Below, piece by piece: positions 32,876 to 44,651 of a DNA stretch of 64,000 nucleotides; the stretch's first letter is position 1; every line of letters begins with the position of its first letter. A model generated the notes under the pieces. It was given only the letters and a program-made list of their open reading frames with translations, made no database searches and had not been told where the DNA came from. The position numbers and the translations under genes were made by a program. The stretch lies in the NCBI GenBank assembly GCA_010093705.1, contig MU006090.1:314056-378055 (forward strand). The letters run 5' to 3'. The DNA comes from Patellaria atrata CBS 101060 (Eukaryota; Ascomycota; Dothideomycetes; Patellariales; Patellariaceae).

Positions 32876-34884
32876 TCACGACTTACTCCTCTTCTTCTTC
32901 TTCTCGACCTTTTCCTCCCCATCCTCCCTCTTCCGCTTTTTCTCGCTCTTCTCCACAAGCTCCGTCTTCCTCTTCTTCTCGCTTTTCTCCTCCACGACGT
33001 CGGCCTTCCTCTTCTCCTTCTCGTCTGCGCCATCGCTCTTCTTAGCCTTCTTGTCCTTCTTCGCCACCACTTCCGGCTCAGGCTCAGGCACAGGTACAGG
33101 CTTAACCGCTTTCGCGGCCTTCGCGGCCTTCTTAGCCTCTTTCGCGGCCTTCTTCGCAGCCTTAGCCTCCCTCTTCGCCGCACGCTCCGCTTTCCTCGCC
33201 TTCTTCGCCTCCTTCTCTGCCTTCTTCGCCGCTTTGGGGTCAGAGACACCGTTAACCTTATCATTAGCGACGGGCGCATCATCCATCTCCTCATCCTCAT
33301 CTTCTGAAGAATCCTCCATATCCCCGTTGATTTCCTCAATGATCGGTTTCTTCGGTGCCGCAGCCGCAGGTTCGTTTCCAACCAAACCATCGGCGTCAGG
33401 GTTGTATTTGCGCGCTTCCTTGATCGACCATTTACCCTGCTGCTGGCCCTCTGGCGCGATAGCCACGCCCTTGGACTGGAATGGTTTGCCTTCTAAATGG
33501 CGCAGTCGTCGCTCAACCGCCACGCGTGATTCTACACCGTGAGCTGCAGCCTCCTCGTGGGCAAGGTCGCCGTGCTCTGTTGAATTTGCGAGTGCATCTG
33601 TGCTATCGATGCGGACTCCGAGCGCTGCCTTGGAAGCGAGCATACGTGCGATTTTGCCCTTGTTTTTACCGGATGCCTGACCTACGAGGGAGGCGTGATA
33701 AATGAGACCGTATTTGGGGGTGTCGTGCTTGGTTTTCAACGCTCGGAAGAGCGCCTTTTCCGCACCGAGAATCTGAATTGTGCTTCCTGGGCTTTTGGCG
33801 AGTTGCATGAGACTACCTGCATGTGCTATAAGACGAGCACCGACAAGTTCTCCAACGAGTGCTGTGAGATTTGGCGCAATGGCTTGCATACGAGAGGTGA
33901 GATATGATGATATCTGTTGGCGATATTCGGTCCATTGAACGACTTGCTCAGCGAGGTGACCGATAATGGTCATATCTTCGGGAGTGACTTCTGTGCCCAT
34001 GGAAATCTCAGCCGCTGCTTTCACGGCAGCTTCAATTTCCTCTGGAAGGATCTCCGACAGATCAGTTTCGGAAGCATTTTGGCGGATGCCCATTTTCAAC
34101 ACCACGCGGGCGTATGCTAAATTGTCGTTGATGATCTTTGCCATTTCCGGAAAGTGCCATCCGTACCATTCTCTGACGCGCATAGCGTATGTGTTAATCT
34201 CCTTATCCAGATCATCGAGGATAGCAATAGCTTGTATTATCATAGTATCGACCTTATCAGGTGAAAACCTCACCTTGTGTCGTGAAAGCGAATGTGAGAG
34301 ACCAAGAGACATGGTGGAGACATCTTCTGGCGTGAGTCCTGGGATGAGAGATGTGAGATGGGTACGGACGGCGCGGAATATTTCTTGTGTCGAGCTATCT
34401 GAAACTGCAGTGACTGTGAATTGTTTGAGCTTGTTGATAGCATTTCCTAATTTTGGGTCGGCGACGGCCAATGACGCTTTTTTTTCGTCTTTGATTGTGT
34501 CGAGGAGAGAGGCTAGCATGGGTGTTACCTATAGAATATGTTAAAAACCAGAGATAAGATATAGAATAATGAAGTTTCGAACCTTGCCATCTGTAAGGGC
34601 TGTTGTTTCATGGAGAGCTGTAGCAGCACTGTCGAACTTTCTGAACTGCTTCAGATTCAACCTAACGGTGGTTAACGAGTAGTTCTGAGCAGAAGCTTGA
34701 ACCTGCATGATGAGAGCAGGGAAATACTCCGTTAAGCACAAGGAAACTGCAATACTTACAGACTACAGACTGATTCCACGCTTTGCGTCTCTGCAACGAG
34801 GTTGTCCCGTTGTAGAAGCTTCTTGTCCTTAGATTTCAAGAGCGCATAGCCGGCGCTAGTTTCCGCGAGAATAAAGAGAGGCAT
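32876..34884 (-). CDS. NOP58: box C/D snoRNP protein Nop58
   Basis: Minus-strand exons are 34760-34884, 34583-34661 and 32876-34528. Introns are GT-AG and phases join to 618 residues. The start [20 protein letters not shown] is typical of Nop58, followed by [20 protein letters not shown] and [14 protein letters not shown]. The Nop domain carries [18 protein letters not shown] and [13 protein letters not shown] with [17 protein letters not shown], the form that separates Nop58 from Nop56. The tail (last about 170 residues) is made of Lys-Lys-Glu/Asp and KKA repeats ending KKKKRSKS, as in yeast Nop58. Role: core protein of box C/D snoRNPs that guide 2'-O-methylation and early pre-rRNA processing in the nucleolus. 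Divergent from ARP10, with 330 bp between starts. Confidence 0.94.
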
Positions 34885-35214
34885 CTTTGGCAGTTGGTAA
34901 TCGCTACTGCCGTCGGGGAAGTGTATTGAGGGAAGGAATTGAGGTGTTGTAGTTACTTCTCTTCGATGAAGTTTTGCAAGACGTCGACTGTGATTTTTTT
35001 CTCGGCCAATAATGCGGCTCATGCGCCGCCGCTAACTGGGAAGCGAGAATCTCTTCTGTGGGAATTCGGGAAAGCTTGAGCACGGACCAAGAGACAGTTA
35101 TATCCACATTTGTGCGTTCTTATATTGTAGACAATAGTTTGAATATTCAGGAACAATAGCAAGATTTCAAACATCTCATAGTGTGATATTGGTTTCGGAG
35201 CACACTATCACTCG
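34885..35214 (+). promoter_or_regulatory. divergent promoter between NOP58 and ARP10
   Basis: 330 bp separate the two ATGs. An in-frame upstream extension of NOP58 (to about 35022) exists but is not conserved-looking. No TATA box noticed. Confidence 0.35.
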
Positions 35215-36918
35215 ATGACCACTCCTGCGGGGACGGAGGCTCGACGGCTCCCTTCCGCGAGGATAAGGCCAGGAATATCGCAGTCTTCAGCACATCCACC
35301 CTCACCGCATACGCCAATATTACAGCGATCTTTGTCATCTCTCACCGGATCACCCTCTGGTAGTTTTCGATCAGAGGATGATCTCATCGTAGTGCTTGAT
35401 ATCGGCCATAGATTCATGCGCGCTGGATTCGCGGGGGAGAGCGCGCCAAGATGTACCTTGAACTTTGGACCAGAAGAGCAACGTAGAGTAGGGGACTACC
35501 GACAGTGGCAACTAGAGTATGTGAAGCACCGTCGAAAACGGAAAAGAGGACAGGGATGGGGTGAAGAGTATGAGCTTTGGCGCATGGATTTGCGAGACGT
35601 CGATTTGGGTCTGGTAGAAGACAAGATAGAGCGAGCGCTACGTGAAGCGTATTCTAAGTATTTTCTACTTCCTGATTCAAAAGCGAGGCGCATAACGTTG
35701 GCATTACCACCCTTGATACCCCGTCCTTTATTGTCTACGATACTCAATTCTATATTTACAAACACCCAAGCGCCGAGTATATCCCTTCTGTCAACACCCA
35801 TTGTGGCGGCAGTAGCTGGAGGTCTGCGTTCCGCCTTGGTCGTTGATATTGGATGGAGGGAAACTACGGCAACTGCTATTTTTGAGTACCGCGAAGTTCA
35901 TCAAGAGAGAAGCGTACGCGCCACGAGATTACTCAATGAAGAGATGAGCAAACTGCTGAACCTCGAGTGCGCCAAGTGGAAGATGCTGAATGAAGCGTCC
36001 CCAGATGACACAGACGAGGAAATCGGCTTTGAAGAGGCAGAAGAAGTTTTGACTAGACTTGGCTGGTGTCACAGTCGAGAACAAGCACAGAATTTAGACA
36101 TTGCTAATAGTTCATCTGATTCTCTGATCAATATACCGCTTCCTAAATCTTCTCTGGAACTTCTGCTACCCTTTTCTCGACTGGCAGACCCTGCCGACAT
36201 AGCTCTTTTCGCAAGGGATATGTCTTCAGTAGCTATCGACGACCACGATCGGCCCCTTGATCTTCTAATTTACTCAACGTTACTCTCTCTCCCTATCGAC
36301 GTGCGTAAGACATGTATGTCTCGTATCGTCATCACGGGTGGCGGCGCGAATCTCCCAGGGGTAAAACGACGCCTTCTTCAAGAGCTCGAGTATCTGATCC
36401 ATTCTCGCGGTTGGGATCCCGTCAAGAACTACGGAACCGCAAAAGAGGATGCCCAACAGACCTCTAACAAGCCCATTTTGAGTGGACCTAGGACCCAATC
36501 GAGTCAGGATCTCGATGCTCTATCACCCCTGCGCAACTCTCTCTCTCCAACAGAAGAAACAGTACCAGCTCAAAAGGAGGAACCCCAGGCACCTACTAAT
36601 CCGGCTCTCATTGAACCCGAAGCAGATGCCATCCTCGAGAAGATCACCACCAAAAGCACCAAGGGTAATCCTCCGGAACTCAATGGGGTGGTTCGCGGTG
36701 TCGAGAGTCTAGGTGCGTGGGCAGGTGCTAGTATCGTCACGAACCTCCGCATTCGCGGCATCGTGGAGATCGAAAGGGACAAGTTCCTTTCTCATGGACT
36801 GGGAGGTGCAACGAGGGAAAAAGATATTAGTGTGGTGCCGCAGCGGCAGAGTCTCGGACCTGGAGTAAGGCCCGGAGCAGGGGATCGAAATAGTTGGACG
36901 TTGGGAGTGTGGGCATAG
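35215..36918 (+). CDS. actin-related protein of the Arp10/Ro-7 (Arp11) type, dynactin pointed end
   Basis: Single exon, 567 residues. Actin-fold landmarks: the phosphate-1 loop region VVLDIGHRFMRAGFAGESAP (residues 59-78), the phosphate-2/second nucleotide region LRSALVVDIGWRETTATAIF, and the adenine-binding glycine run RIVITGGGANLPGVKRRL near residues 370-385. The order and divergence fit the fungal Arp10/Neurospora Ro-7 family rather than conventional actin or Arp1-3. In the family the protein caps the pointed end of the Arp1 filament of dynactin, needed for dynein-driven nuclear migration. It has a Ser/Pro-rich N-terminal extension of about 50 residues and a disordered insertion (about 410-470) before the last subdomain (LGAWAGASIVTNLRIRG). 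Divergent from NOP58. Confidence 0.82.
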   Translation: MTTPAGTEARRLPSARIRPGISQSSAHPPSPHTPILQRSLSSLTGSPSGSFRSEDDLIVVLDIGHRFMRAGFAGESAPRCTLNFGPEEQRRVGDYRQWQLEYVKHRRKRKRGQGWGEEYELWRMDLRDVDLGLVEDKIERALREAYSKYFLLPDSKARRITLALPPLIPRPLLSTILNSIFTNTQAPSISLLSTPIVAAVAGGLRSALVVDIGWRETTATAIFEYREVHQERSVRATRLLNEEMSKLLNLECAKWKMLNEASPDDTDEEIGFEEAEEVLTRLGWCHSREQAQNLDIANSSSDSLINIPLPKSSLELLLPFSRLADPADIALFARDMSSVAIDDHDRPLDLLIYSTLLSLPIDVRKTCMSRIVITGGGANLPGVKRRLLQELEYLIHSRGWDPVKNYGTAKEDAQQTSNKPILSGPRTQSSQDLDALSPLRNSLSPTEETVPAQKEEPQAPTNPALIEPEADAILEKITTKSTKGNPPELNGVVRGVESLGAWAGASIVTNLRIRGIVEIERDKFLSHGLGGATREKDISVVPQRQSLGPGVRPGAGDRNSWTLGVWA

Positions 36919-39900
36919 AAATCATGTGATGAGTGTGTTGAGAGAGATTACTAGCTGGAGACAACGTCGGACCAGTGAACATGGTGGGGGAGTGGGTTGG
37001 GTGGTGGAGTAGTACCTTAACGGTATGACGCCTGTAACGGGTGAAGAACATAGAGCATTCAGAACTGATATACTACCCTTTAAAGTTCGTATTTTTGGCC
37101 TACTGTACACTTGTTGCACAGCTGATGGGAGACTATTTGATTGGCAGTATCATCAACCTGTATTGGATGTACGGTCAAGTCCTAGGTACGAGTGTGGAGC
37201 TATCCGTACGTTTCCAACTTTCTATACAAGAAATCGGAACCGGTATGAAAGTGGCCGTACAGCAAGCAAGGGATGCAAGGGCGAGAGAAGAGATGCAGGT
37301 AATTATATCTAAACTGATTTGGAGACTCACATGTGGGCCGGATTTCTGATCCTGCAATGAAATTCATGATATGGAATAGGATATGAAATCTTTGTGATAA
37401 CATGGAAATGACACCTACCTTATGATACTTTAGATATTCACGTAAAGAATGCCTGCCGGGTAGGAGTGAACGTGAACCTTTTTGAAGCTGGTGAAATACC
37501 TCAATGGTGCAGATAGTGAGATAGTGGTCAAACCCGGTGATACTTGAACGGAGCCTGGATACTGTTGAGAACGTTACAATTGAGGCAAGGACGATAGCTG
37601 GTGATAACACTTTCCTCATAGGATCCCATACCATTAAGGTAGGTGTAAGCTGGTGAGGCAAGGCTTCCGAACCGAATTAAACCGATACCAAAAGGCCCGA
37701 ATCCTTAAACCTAGCCGATATACATGAAGATAGACCAAGTGGTCTGATTTCTCCCCGAATTTTTCGTTTCCCGGGATGGGAGTTCAGGAGGTTGCGCTGA
37801 AAATTGCGATCTTCATACAAGATCCGCGAGCCACAGAAAAGACATCATCGGTGCCACACTTAGCCTCGTAGCGAGTTCGGCCCGTGATTGCAGAAGGTAT
37901 GACGGCGATCTTGGAATGGCGTAGCAAACTTGGAAAAAGGTAGATATCTCCTGCCGACCGCTGGACTTGAAGTTTTTCGAAACCTGAAGTTCCCTTCCCC
38001 CAAAAAATCTTATCTTGACGTCTGGCGAACCACCCCCTTGCCGGCCTCTGCCCTTTTCATACCTTACCGCTTTTCGGCGATTGAGCTGCATCTCTATCTC
38101 AATAGATGGGTTTAGAATCGTGTGAGAAATGTTTTTCCATCAAGCAAGAGTGGCGTGACAAGTGGCTTAGGAAGAGGAAGATCAGAAAGCGTTTTTCTCT
38201 CAGTCCGGTGGCCTCACGCTGTTAAAGGCGCAGCTCTTCTCCAGGACGTAGATGATCGCCCGCTTACCGAGAATTACCCCTGGGAAAGATGCAAGCAACA
38301 GAACAATTTGACCAGTTGGCGCATTAACTTTTCCGGGTTCTCATCGCTGTCGCCCGCCTGTAATTACTTCGAACAATGATCATCTCAACTTCCTTGAAAC
38401 GTCGTTGTCGATCCGTCTCTGGAACTGTCGTAGGAAGCGGAGAACTGTACAGTGACACGTCAAGCCGATCTCTCTCCTTCTCGCAGAACAGATGATAGTC
38501 AAAGATTTCCTTCGCTTCATGACTCACCGATTCGGAATGTCGCTGGCCTCCCGTCTCGAGTCTCGAAGAGTTTGAGGATGGTGGCGATTCGAAGATCTTA
38601 AGCATTTATACGATTAACCGATGCCGGGAAGACCATCACGAGGGTGGTAGTTCTAAACGGATGTGCACACTCTGCCGGAATCCGCTCCAGCGGCGTAGAA
38701 GGTACTTGTACTCGTACGACTACCATCGCCTTGCCGAAGCCTTGCGCCTGGCCGGTTCAACTCTGAGCTCTAGGTTTATAGAGGCGTTTCGAGTGTGAAC
38801 CGTTTTTGAAGCTTTGCAGAAATCGAGCATGCGCGTATGGGGAGGTACATCGTGCTGAGAATCCTCAGGCGGGAAAGCTCCAGGTAAATTCCCATACAAT
38901 CTTGTCGTTTGCCCCAATCAGCTAAAAGAAGATGCTTGCATGTGTGGTTCATCGCCAGATATGCACGCCCGCTCTACACCATGTCAACCGTCTTCCTTGT
39001 ACAGCTTTTCCTTGGTACTGTACAGTATACTGTACTTACCACTGTTAATAACCAGATCATGGTGTTACTCAGTACTGGTGGGGTGGGACTACCACACGGC
39101 CTTCCAAAATTGATATTTACCACTTGTTATTGTAGAATCACCTAACCTTACGGATGCTAACGTAGGTTTTGAACCAGGGTTTTAAAGCAAAAACCAAGGA
39201 CCATTTCATGCCACAACCAGAGCCAAGGAGAAGAAAGGCGAAATCTGATGGTTCAACGAATTCCGGATGTACTGTACTGTATTATTAGCAGTGACCCTGG
39301 ACAAGCTTAAGGTTAAGCCCAGCCCAGATACCCGTTGCGCTAAATGGCTTACCTCATAACAAAACGCGCGGTGCAGGGGGTCGTGCTAAACCGCTAATAG
39401 ACCGCATCAGGCGATGTACAGGACGTTAAGTATGTGCTAAGGGAGTACGGAGAGATTTGTCTGGCGCAGGTTCTGGCATGGCTCTGGCAATTGGCATGGC
39501 CTTTTTATTACCGAAGCAAAACCCCATCACAACTACAGCGGTCTAGAACGGTCTATGGGACCCTTTCCCATCTCTTTCTACGCCCGATCCATCCCCAATC
39601 CGCCAACGCTTCCTCGCTCTTTTCAAAATCATCTAACTGATCTTTCACCTCCACTATCGCCCACCAGCACTTAGCATTACCTTACGAAGGTATCATCGGT
39701 ATTGTCGGTATTGTCGGTATTGTCGGTACTGTCTGTCCCTTTCTAGTGTGACTAAACCCGGTAGCCCCCATAAGGTTTCATTACCTTACCAACAACTCTT
39801 TCTGCCTACTCCCGTCTTCCTCCTGTTTCCAGAAACCTGCTCCTGTTCTCGGACTCTAACCACTCTCGCTTCTCGTGACTGTTCATCCTCAATTGCACGA

Positions 39901-40127
39901 CTCGCAGCTCGGGGTCTCCTGTCCGGAGTTGCCAAAGGTCTTTCTCGTCAATCCCTTCTATCAGGATATACTGTATTCAAGCCTGTTCACCGCGTCTGAG
40001 GGGCCTCGATTGTTCAATCTCCCACCCGAACCTCGCATCCTCTGACCAGCCACGCTCGCGGAAAATTCTGTGCACGTTGCATCCCTACCATTTCTGCCCA
40101 GTTCGAGTTAGGTAATCCGCTTTGCTT
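36919..40127 (+). other. gene-poor stretch, 3.2 kb
   Basis: No gene supported. Open frames of 90 to 150 codons on both strands (for example minus 37200-37661, minus 38324-38605) show no family resemblance. Palindromic TGTACTGTA motifs occur at 38444, 39015 and 39268, and a four-copy GGTATTGTC repeat at 39698. The pyrimidine-rich, exon-like stretch near 39600-40127 may be a long 5' leader of the next gene. Confidence 0.5.
39698..39733 (+). repeat. four tandem copies of GGTATTGTC
   Basis: Three exact and one single-mismatch copies of the 9-nt unit. Located about 400 bp upstream of the start of the next gene. Confidence 0.85.
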
Positions 40128-42080
40128 ATGGGGAAGTCGACGGGTTCAGTTGATATAACCGATGTCGACTCTTCTCTGGGCTCAGTTTCTTCTCCTTTTC
40201 AGCACCACCATCAGGTAGCAATTTCTTCGTCTTTATGTTTGTCCTCGTCGGGAGAGGAACGCTCTCGTTTCAGAGGCCCCGAAGATGTGGTCGCTTGTGC
40301 CCATGCGCCAGAGATTGGTGACTTTTTGGAGTCAACCGTTTCCTCAGCCCTTCCACTTCCTGTCCCTACAGGAGCAGATCTGACCCCACAAACACCGACC
40401 CCATCAGAAAAGGAGCACTCTGCATTGAATTTTTCTGGCGTAGTTAGCAGTGTCTTTGCTCAAGGCGTTGCTCTGGAGACCCCTCCTTTATCAAAAGCGG
40501 GCCATAACCTCCGTCTCCCTTCATTTGACCTACTCGGAATAGGTGCACCGCATCCTGATCGAAAAGTTTTGACTCCAAATCAGCTTTTTTCCGGCCTAGG
40601 TGCCGGTCCTCTTTCAAAACCAGATGATCCTCTACATTCACTCAGTCCTTCGCTAGCGCGCGCACAGCCCGATTTTTCGTTTGGTGGTTTAGGTGAAGGC
40701 CATTCACAAAGTCAAGGGCAAAATAAACGCGCTCAAAACTCGCTCTCACATCTGGTACCCACCTTCACTCCACCTGAAGACAACAACATAACAACTTGGT
40801 CCGCATTCGCGAAAGTGACCACTGCGGCGATGGATTCACCAGCCAGATCCGATCCGAGCAATCCCCCAACTAGTCCTGACGATACTACAGTCAATCCAAC
40901 AACAACAACAACAACGACGACGACGATGACGACGACAACGCGTTATCTCACTCACCGCGACAGTCAGGTGAAAATGAAAGTCGAGCCCGTTCCCGCCTGG
41001 CTCCAAGCTGCCACAGCAACATTTGGTAAGACGTCGGTTGATAATGTCAGTAGCATGCGCTAATCAAGTCTCCGACCATCAGTGGACGGGCTAGAATCCG
41101 ATAACGATAACGATAACAGTAGTTCGGTTAGAGTCTTGTCCCATGCACTGCCCTGCCCGTCTCCAGATGGCCACGTTTTTCCAGTGGTTATCAGTTTGAT
41201 TCACGACAAAATCCCCCCACGATCCACAACATGGATCAATGTATTTCATGCGGTCCCGGGAAAGTTCAATCTCAGCGACCTGCCGACTTCCCCACCAAGT
41301 ACACCAGGTCCCGCTGTCGGAGGCGACAGTTATTTTGCCACGAAAGTGTTTGATAGCGCTGTACCAGTCAGCGATTATCAGTCCGATTCAACGGCAGAAA
41401 AGCAAGGCGCCAAACCGGTCGTCCCCCCGTCCAGTGTCGACGTGTCTGTGGTGGAGCGCTACATCCCGCCGACTAACAGACACGAATTCTCCGAACTCTT
41501 CAACCCCAACGGACCGTCTCTTCTCATAGACCGCCTCGTGGAGCTATCCCCTTCAAAGGGTCACTTGTTATTCATCTATATAACTCGTGCAGGTGGAAAC
41601 ACTTTCCTGAAGGAATACATTGGCCCGGTGCTTGACCCTATTTTGCGTACCATGGTTGTTGTCAGCGGATTCTCTTCGGAACTCAGTTCCTCCTTGGGTA
41701 AAATGACATCTGTGGAGCACCTAATGGAGTTTGACGTACTCGAAACTAGGATTTCCGATTTTTGTAAAATGTTGAGCACGACGAGCAACTCCTTGGAAAG
41801 GTTTGAGAAGAAGAAAGCGACGTTTCAGCTTGTGCATTCAGCGAAAGAGTATGTCCGACCTAAACGTGAGGTCTGGGCAAGAGACTGGTGGAGGAAACAA
41901 GAGAAACCTCGTATCAGAAAGGCAGTCGAGACATATTTCAAGAGCAACCCTCTAATGGCGACTGAGATACCGACAGCTTACCTCATACAGGAGATTCTCC
42001 AAGGCGTTGAGACGAAGTTATGTCCAGATCCTGAGAACGGAATAGAGGTTGGCGTCTTTGTTATCCGGAAGACGGGCTGA
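40128..42080 (+). CDS. conserved-looking fungal protein, function unknown
   Basis: Two exons, 40128-41025 and 41083-42080, with a GT-AG intron that carries a CTAAT branch site; the product has 631 residues. The ATG at 40128 (MGKSTGSVDITDVDS) is the first in frame. Residues 1-300 are Ser/Pro/Thr-rich and disordered, including a Thr run encoded by ACA/ACG repeats. The C-terminal 210 residues are folded-looking: ERYIPPTNRHEFSELFNPNG, LIDRLVELSPSKGHLLFIYI, TRAGGNTFLKEYIGPVLDPI, MVVVSGFSSELSSSLGKM, SDFCKMLSTTSNSLERFEKK, VWARDWWRKQEKPRIRKAVE. I recall similar C-terminal blocks in uncharacterised ascomycete proteins but no named function. No membrane segment or signal peptide. Confidence 0.78.
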
Positions 42081-43238
42081 GGTGGTTAGGTATGCCAGTA
42101 ACCAGCTGGCACATTTCACGTGCGAGACGTTACCACGAGAAAGATGAAGAGCGAACGAGGTGTTATGAATTCATGGGCCCAATGTGTTTCTTGTTTTTGG
42201 GAATATGGCATGATCGGCTGTTGCGAGAGATAGATGTCCAGCATGCCCAAATCCCCGGCCAATTTCGTTTAATGCTTACACTCAGTTCGTAATACCCCCT
42301 TTTTTGTTGGCACCCTGAAGCATTTGCGGCAGTCGGCAGGGTATCAGAGGGAAAGAATTCATTGGGGGAAACGAGTGCAACAGCTGGACTTAAATCATAA
42401 GGTAGAATTGTCAGGTAGAAAGACCATGCAGCGCAATTGCGTACAACAAAGGTCAACTGCAAACATGACTTCAAGTTCTCCTTTTGTGTTTTGTGCCTAA
42501 ACTGACATGGACTTGCTTTCACAACTAACCTCTAGCTTCTTATTTTTGAAATCTGACATTCCTTGTCGAAGAGTGGTTTTGGAAGCTCCGTGATATTCCT
42601 GGAGGAGGTCTCGAATTACTAACGTAGTTTCTTGTAGATACATGGAGCTGATTGGTCTCAAGCCGACCGTGACGCCACCGGCTTGCATACGAGCTGCGAA
42701 CTAGTTCTAGTGATAGAAGCACGCAATAATTACTATTACTATTATTCTTATTGAACGGTTATGCTTGAACGTTGGAGGTAAGAGATCTCTCTAATTCATT
42801 GGCTCCATCCTAGTTCTATCAAAGCCGAGGTTTTCTAGAACTAAGGTAGGTATGACATAAGCGGAGAACATATACCTTAGCTTCAAGACGTCACTTCCTT
42901 TGAAGATGGCGATTAGTCCACTTGACGAATTTTAACCGCATAGACATAGGGCGTGCATTTCATTTGTAAGGAATTAATTACAAAGCAGCTTGAGGACATA
43001 TACTTTATATTGTCGCTGCTATGCTCTCAATATCATTTCCATCTTCATCTTGAACTACACCTTCAGTGCACCTAACGTTCCATATCTATTGCCTTCCAGA
43101 CCTTTTTCGACCGCTCGAGTCATCTCTGCTGTAACTACTTTCAGGTAGCATCACTACCTTACCATATTCTTCCATAAGCCATCGTTACTTCCCCTCGAAA
43201 TCTCGTCTTTCCTAATTCATACCACCCAACTTCCCACA
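42081..43238 (+). other. intergenic, nothing certain
   Basis: A 63-codon minus frame at 42497-42688 (MQAGGVTVGLRPISSMYLQE) reads like coding sequence but has no convincing splice partner. CT-rich leader sequence at 43040-43238 precedes the next gene. Confidence 0.45.
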
Positions 43239-44156
43239 ATGGCAACCGCAACCCTCCACCCTACCCCAGCTCACCAACCCGCCCAAACCCTCTCCACAAC
43301 CTCCACATGCGCCTCCACCTCCTCAAAAGCCACATCCCACATCCCCCACGGCCCCGTCACCGCAACCCTAACATTCTACTCCCCCCCACCCGACGGCTCC
43401 TCCCCCTACAACTACGTCGAAACCCCACCCCCCGGCCTCCCCCAACGAAACTACACAAGCGACGACCAGCAAGTCCTCATAAACGACATCCGTGCCCACG
43501 AAGACGCCTTCACCCTCGACGCGCACTCCTTCGCCGCCCTCAAAAACACCCCCTCAACCCTGCACGACGAAGACTTTGACGACGAAGACAAGATAAAACA
43601 GATATACTTCCCCGAGATCGAGCGCCTGTTGCTGGCACGCTTGCCCGGCGCAAAACGGGTTCTGTTGTTCGATCATACTATCAGACGCGCGACGGGGGGC
43701 GCGAAGAGGGCGCCGGTCACGAGAGTCCATATCGATCAGACGCCCGCCTCTGCGCGGGAGAGGGTAAGACTACACTGTCCCGAGGAAGCGGAACAGCTGT
43801 TGGAAGATCGAGTCCGCATCGTCAACGTGTGGCGCCCCATCAACGGGCCCGTGGAGTCGTTTCCCCTTGCCTTTGCGGATGGGTCCAGTGTGAGGGATGA
43901 GGAGCTGGTTGGTATCGAACATAGGTATCCGAACCGCACGGGGGAGACGGCGGGTGTGAGATTTAGCAACGAGCAGAGGTGGTGGTATTGGAGTGCGATG
44001 GAAGATGACGAGGTCGTGTTGTTGAAGTGTTTCGATGGGGATGAGGACGTGGGGCCTGTAGGGAGGGTGCCACATTCTGCGTTTGTGGATCCGAGGACGG
44101 GGGAGGGGGCGAGGGGGAGGGAGAGTATTGAGGTTAGGGCTTTGGTGTTTGGGTAA
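43239..44156 (+). CDS. CmcJ/AsaB-type hydroxylase/desaturase
   Basis: Single exon, 305 residues. The family signature is visible: RNYTSDDQQVLINDIR near residue 70-85, LFDHTIRRATG at 144-153, THVHID-like RVHIDQTP with the His164-x-Asp166 iron-binding pair, NVWRPINGPVESFPLAFADG at 196-215, and PHSAFVDP with a third His at 279. This is the CmcJ/NvfI/AsaB/GA4-desaturase-related family of non-haem iron oxygenases found in fungal secondary metabolism and in bacterial cephamycin clusters. The substrate is unknown; no PKS, NRPS or other cluster gene is nearby, so it stands alone here. The first 200 codons are extremely C-rich compared with flanking DNA. Intron absence and bacterial relatives leave old horizontal transfer possible. 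Confidence 0.85.
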   Translation: MATATLHPTPAHQPAQTLSTTSTCASTSSKATSHIPHGPVTATLTFYSPPPDGSSPYNYVETPPPGLPQRNYTSDDQQVLINDIRAHEDAFTLDAHSFAALKNTPSTLHDEDFDDEDKIKQIYFPEIERLLLARLPGAKRVLLFDHTIRRATGGAKRAPVTRVHIDQTPASARERVRLHCPEEAEQLLEDRVRIVNVWRPINGPVESFPLAFADGSSVRDEELVGIEHRYPNRTGETAGVRFSNEQRWWYWSAMEDDEVVLLKCFDGDEDVGPVGRVPHSAFVDPRTGEGARGRESIEVRALVFG

Positions 44157-44651
44157 GAGGGTTTGGGTGGATGAAAGGGGTTGGAGATGGAGTTGGGGTG
44201 GTTTTGACGGACTTGCACTCTTTTTAGCCGTTATGCTTTGGGAAGTCGATGAGGGGTTTTCGAGTCTCTTGGTGCGGGAGGTTCTTCTGCGGTACGCTCT
44301 GAATTCTGGTGGCCGAAAATGGTTCCATATCCTTCGGGTACAGGAAAAGAGGGTGCACTACGCAATTAGGAGCTTGAAAATTACGGCAGAGGTATACTAT
44401 CAGACTTCGGGGTAAAGACATGGCGTAAAGGAAAAATTGATGATGTAGATATAGCATTGGCTGAGGACCATGGTATACGGAGTTCTTGGCGCACAAGAAC
44501 GGAGTTTAGAATGTCTAATATATGAAACGGCCAGTTCGCCTTACGATAGCGTCGAATATTGTACATCCACACATTCCAAAATCCCTATTCCTTCTTCTCT
44601 TCTAAGCGTATCTATACACACCACTTAATACCTCTACCCTCCACATTCTCT
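44157..44651 (+). other. convergent intergenic, nothing clear
   Basis: 495 bp between the 3' ends of the CmcJ-like and uS15m genes. The first part is G-rich and strand-skewed. No structure recognised. Confidence 0.45.

Noticed and set aside
32835-33542. 235-codon Phe/Ser/Ala-rich plus frame
   Set aside because: Antisense of the Lys-rich tail of NOP58.
36919-38610. Open frames of 93 to 153 codons (minus 37200-37661, minus 38324-38605, plus 37041-37349)
   Set aside because: No family resemblance, no signal peptide, no consistent splice partners; plausible by chance in about 45 percent GC DNA.
42395-42688. Possible small minus-strand gene starting MQAGGVTVGLRPISSMYLQE
   Set aside because: The reading looks coding-like and a phase-0 join to a second exon exists, but the intron would be only 33 nt, below the usual fungal minimum, and the product is unknown.
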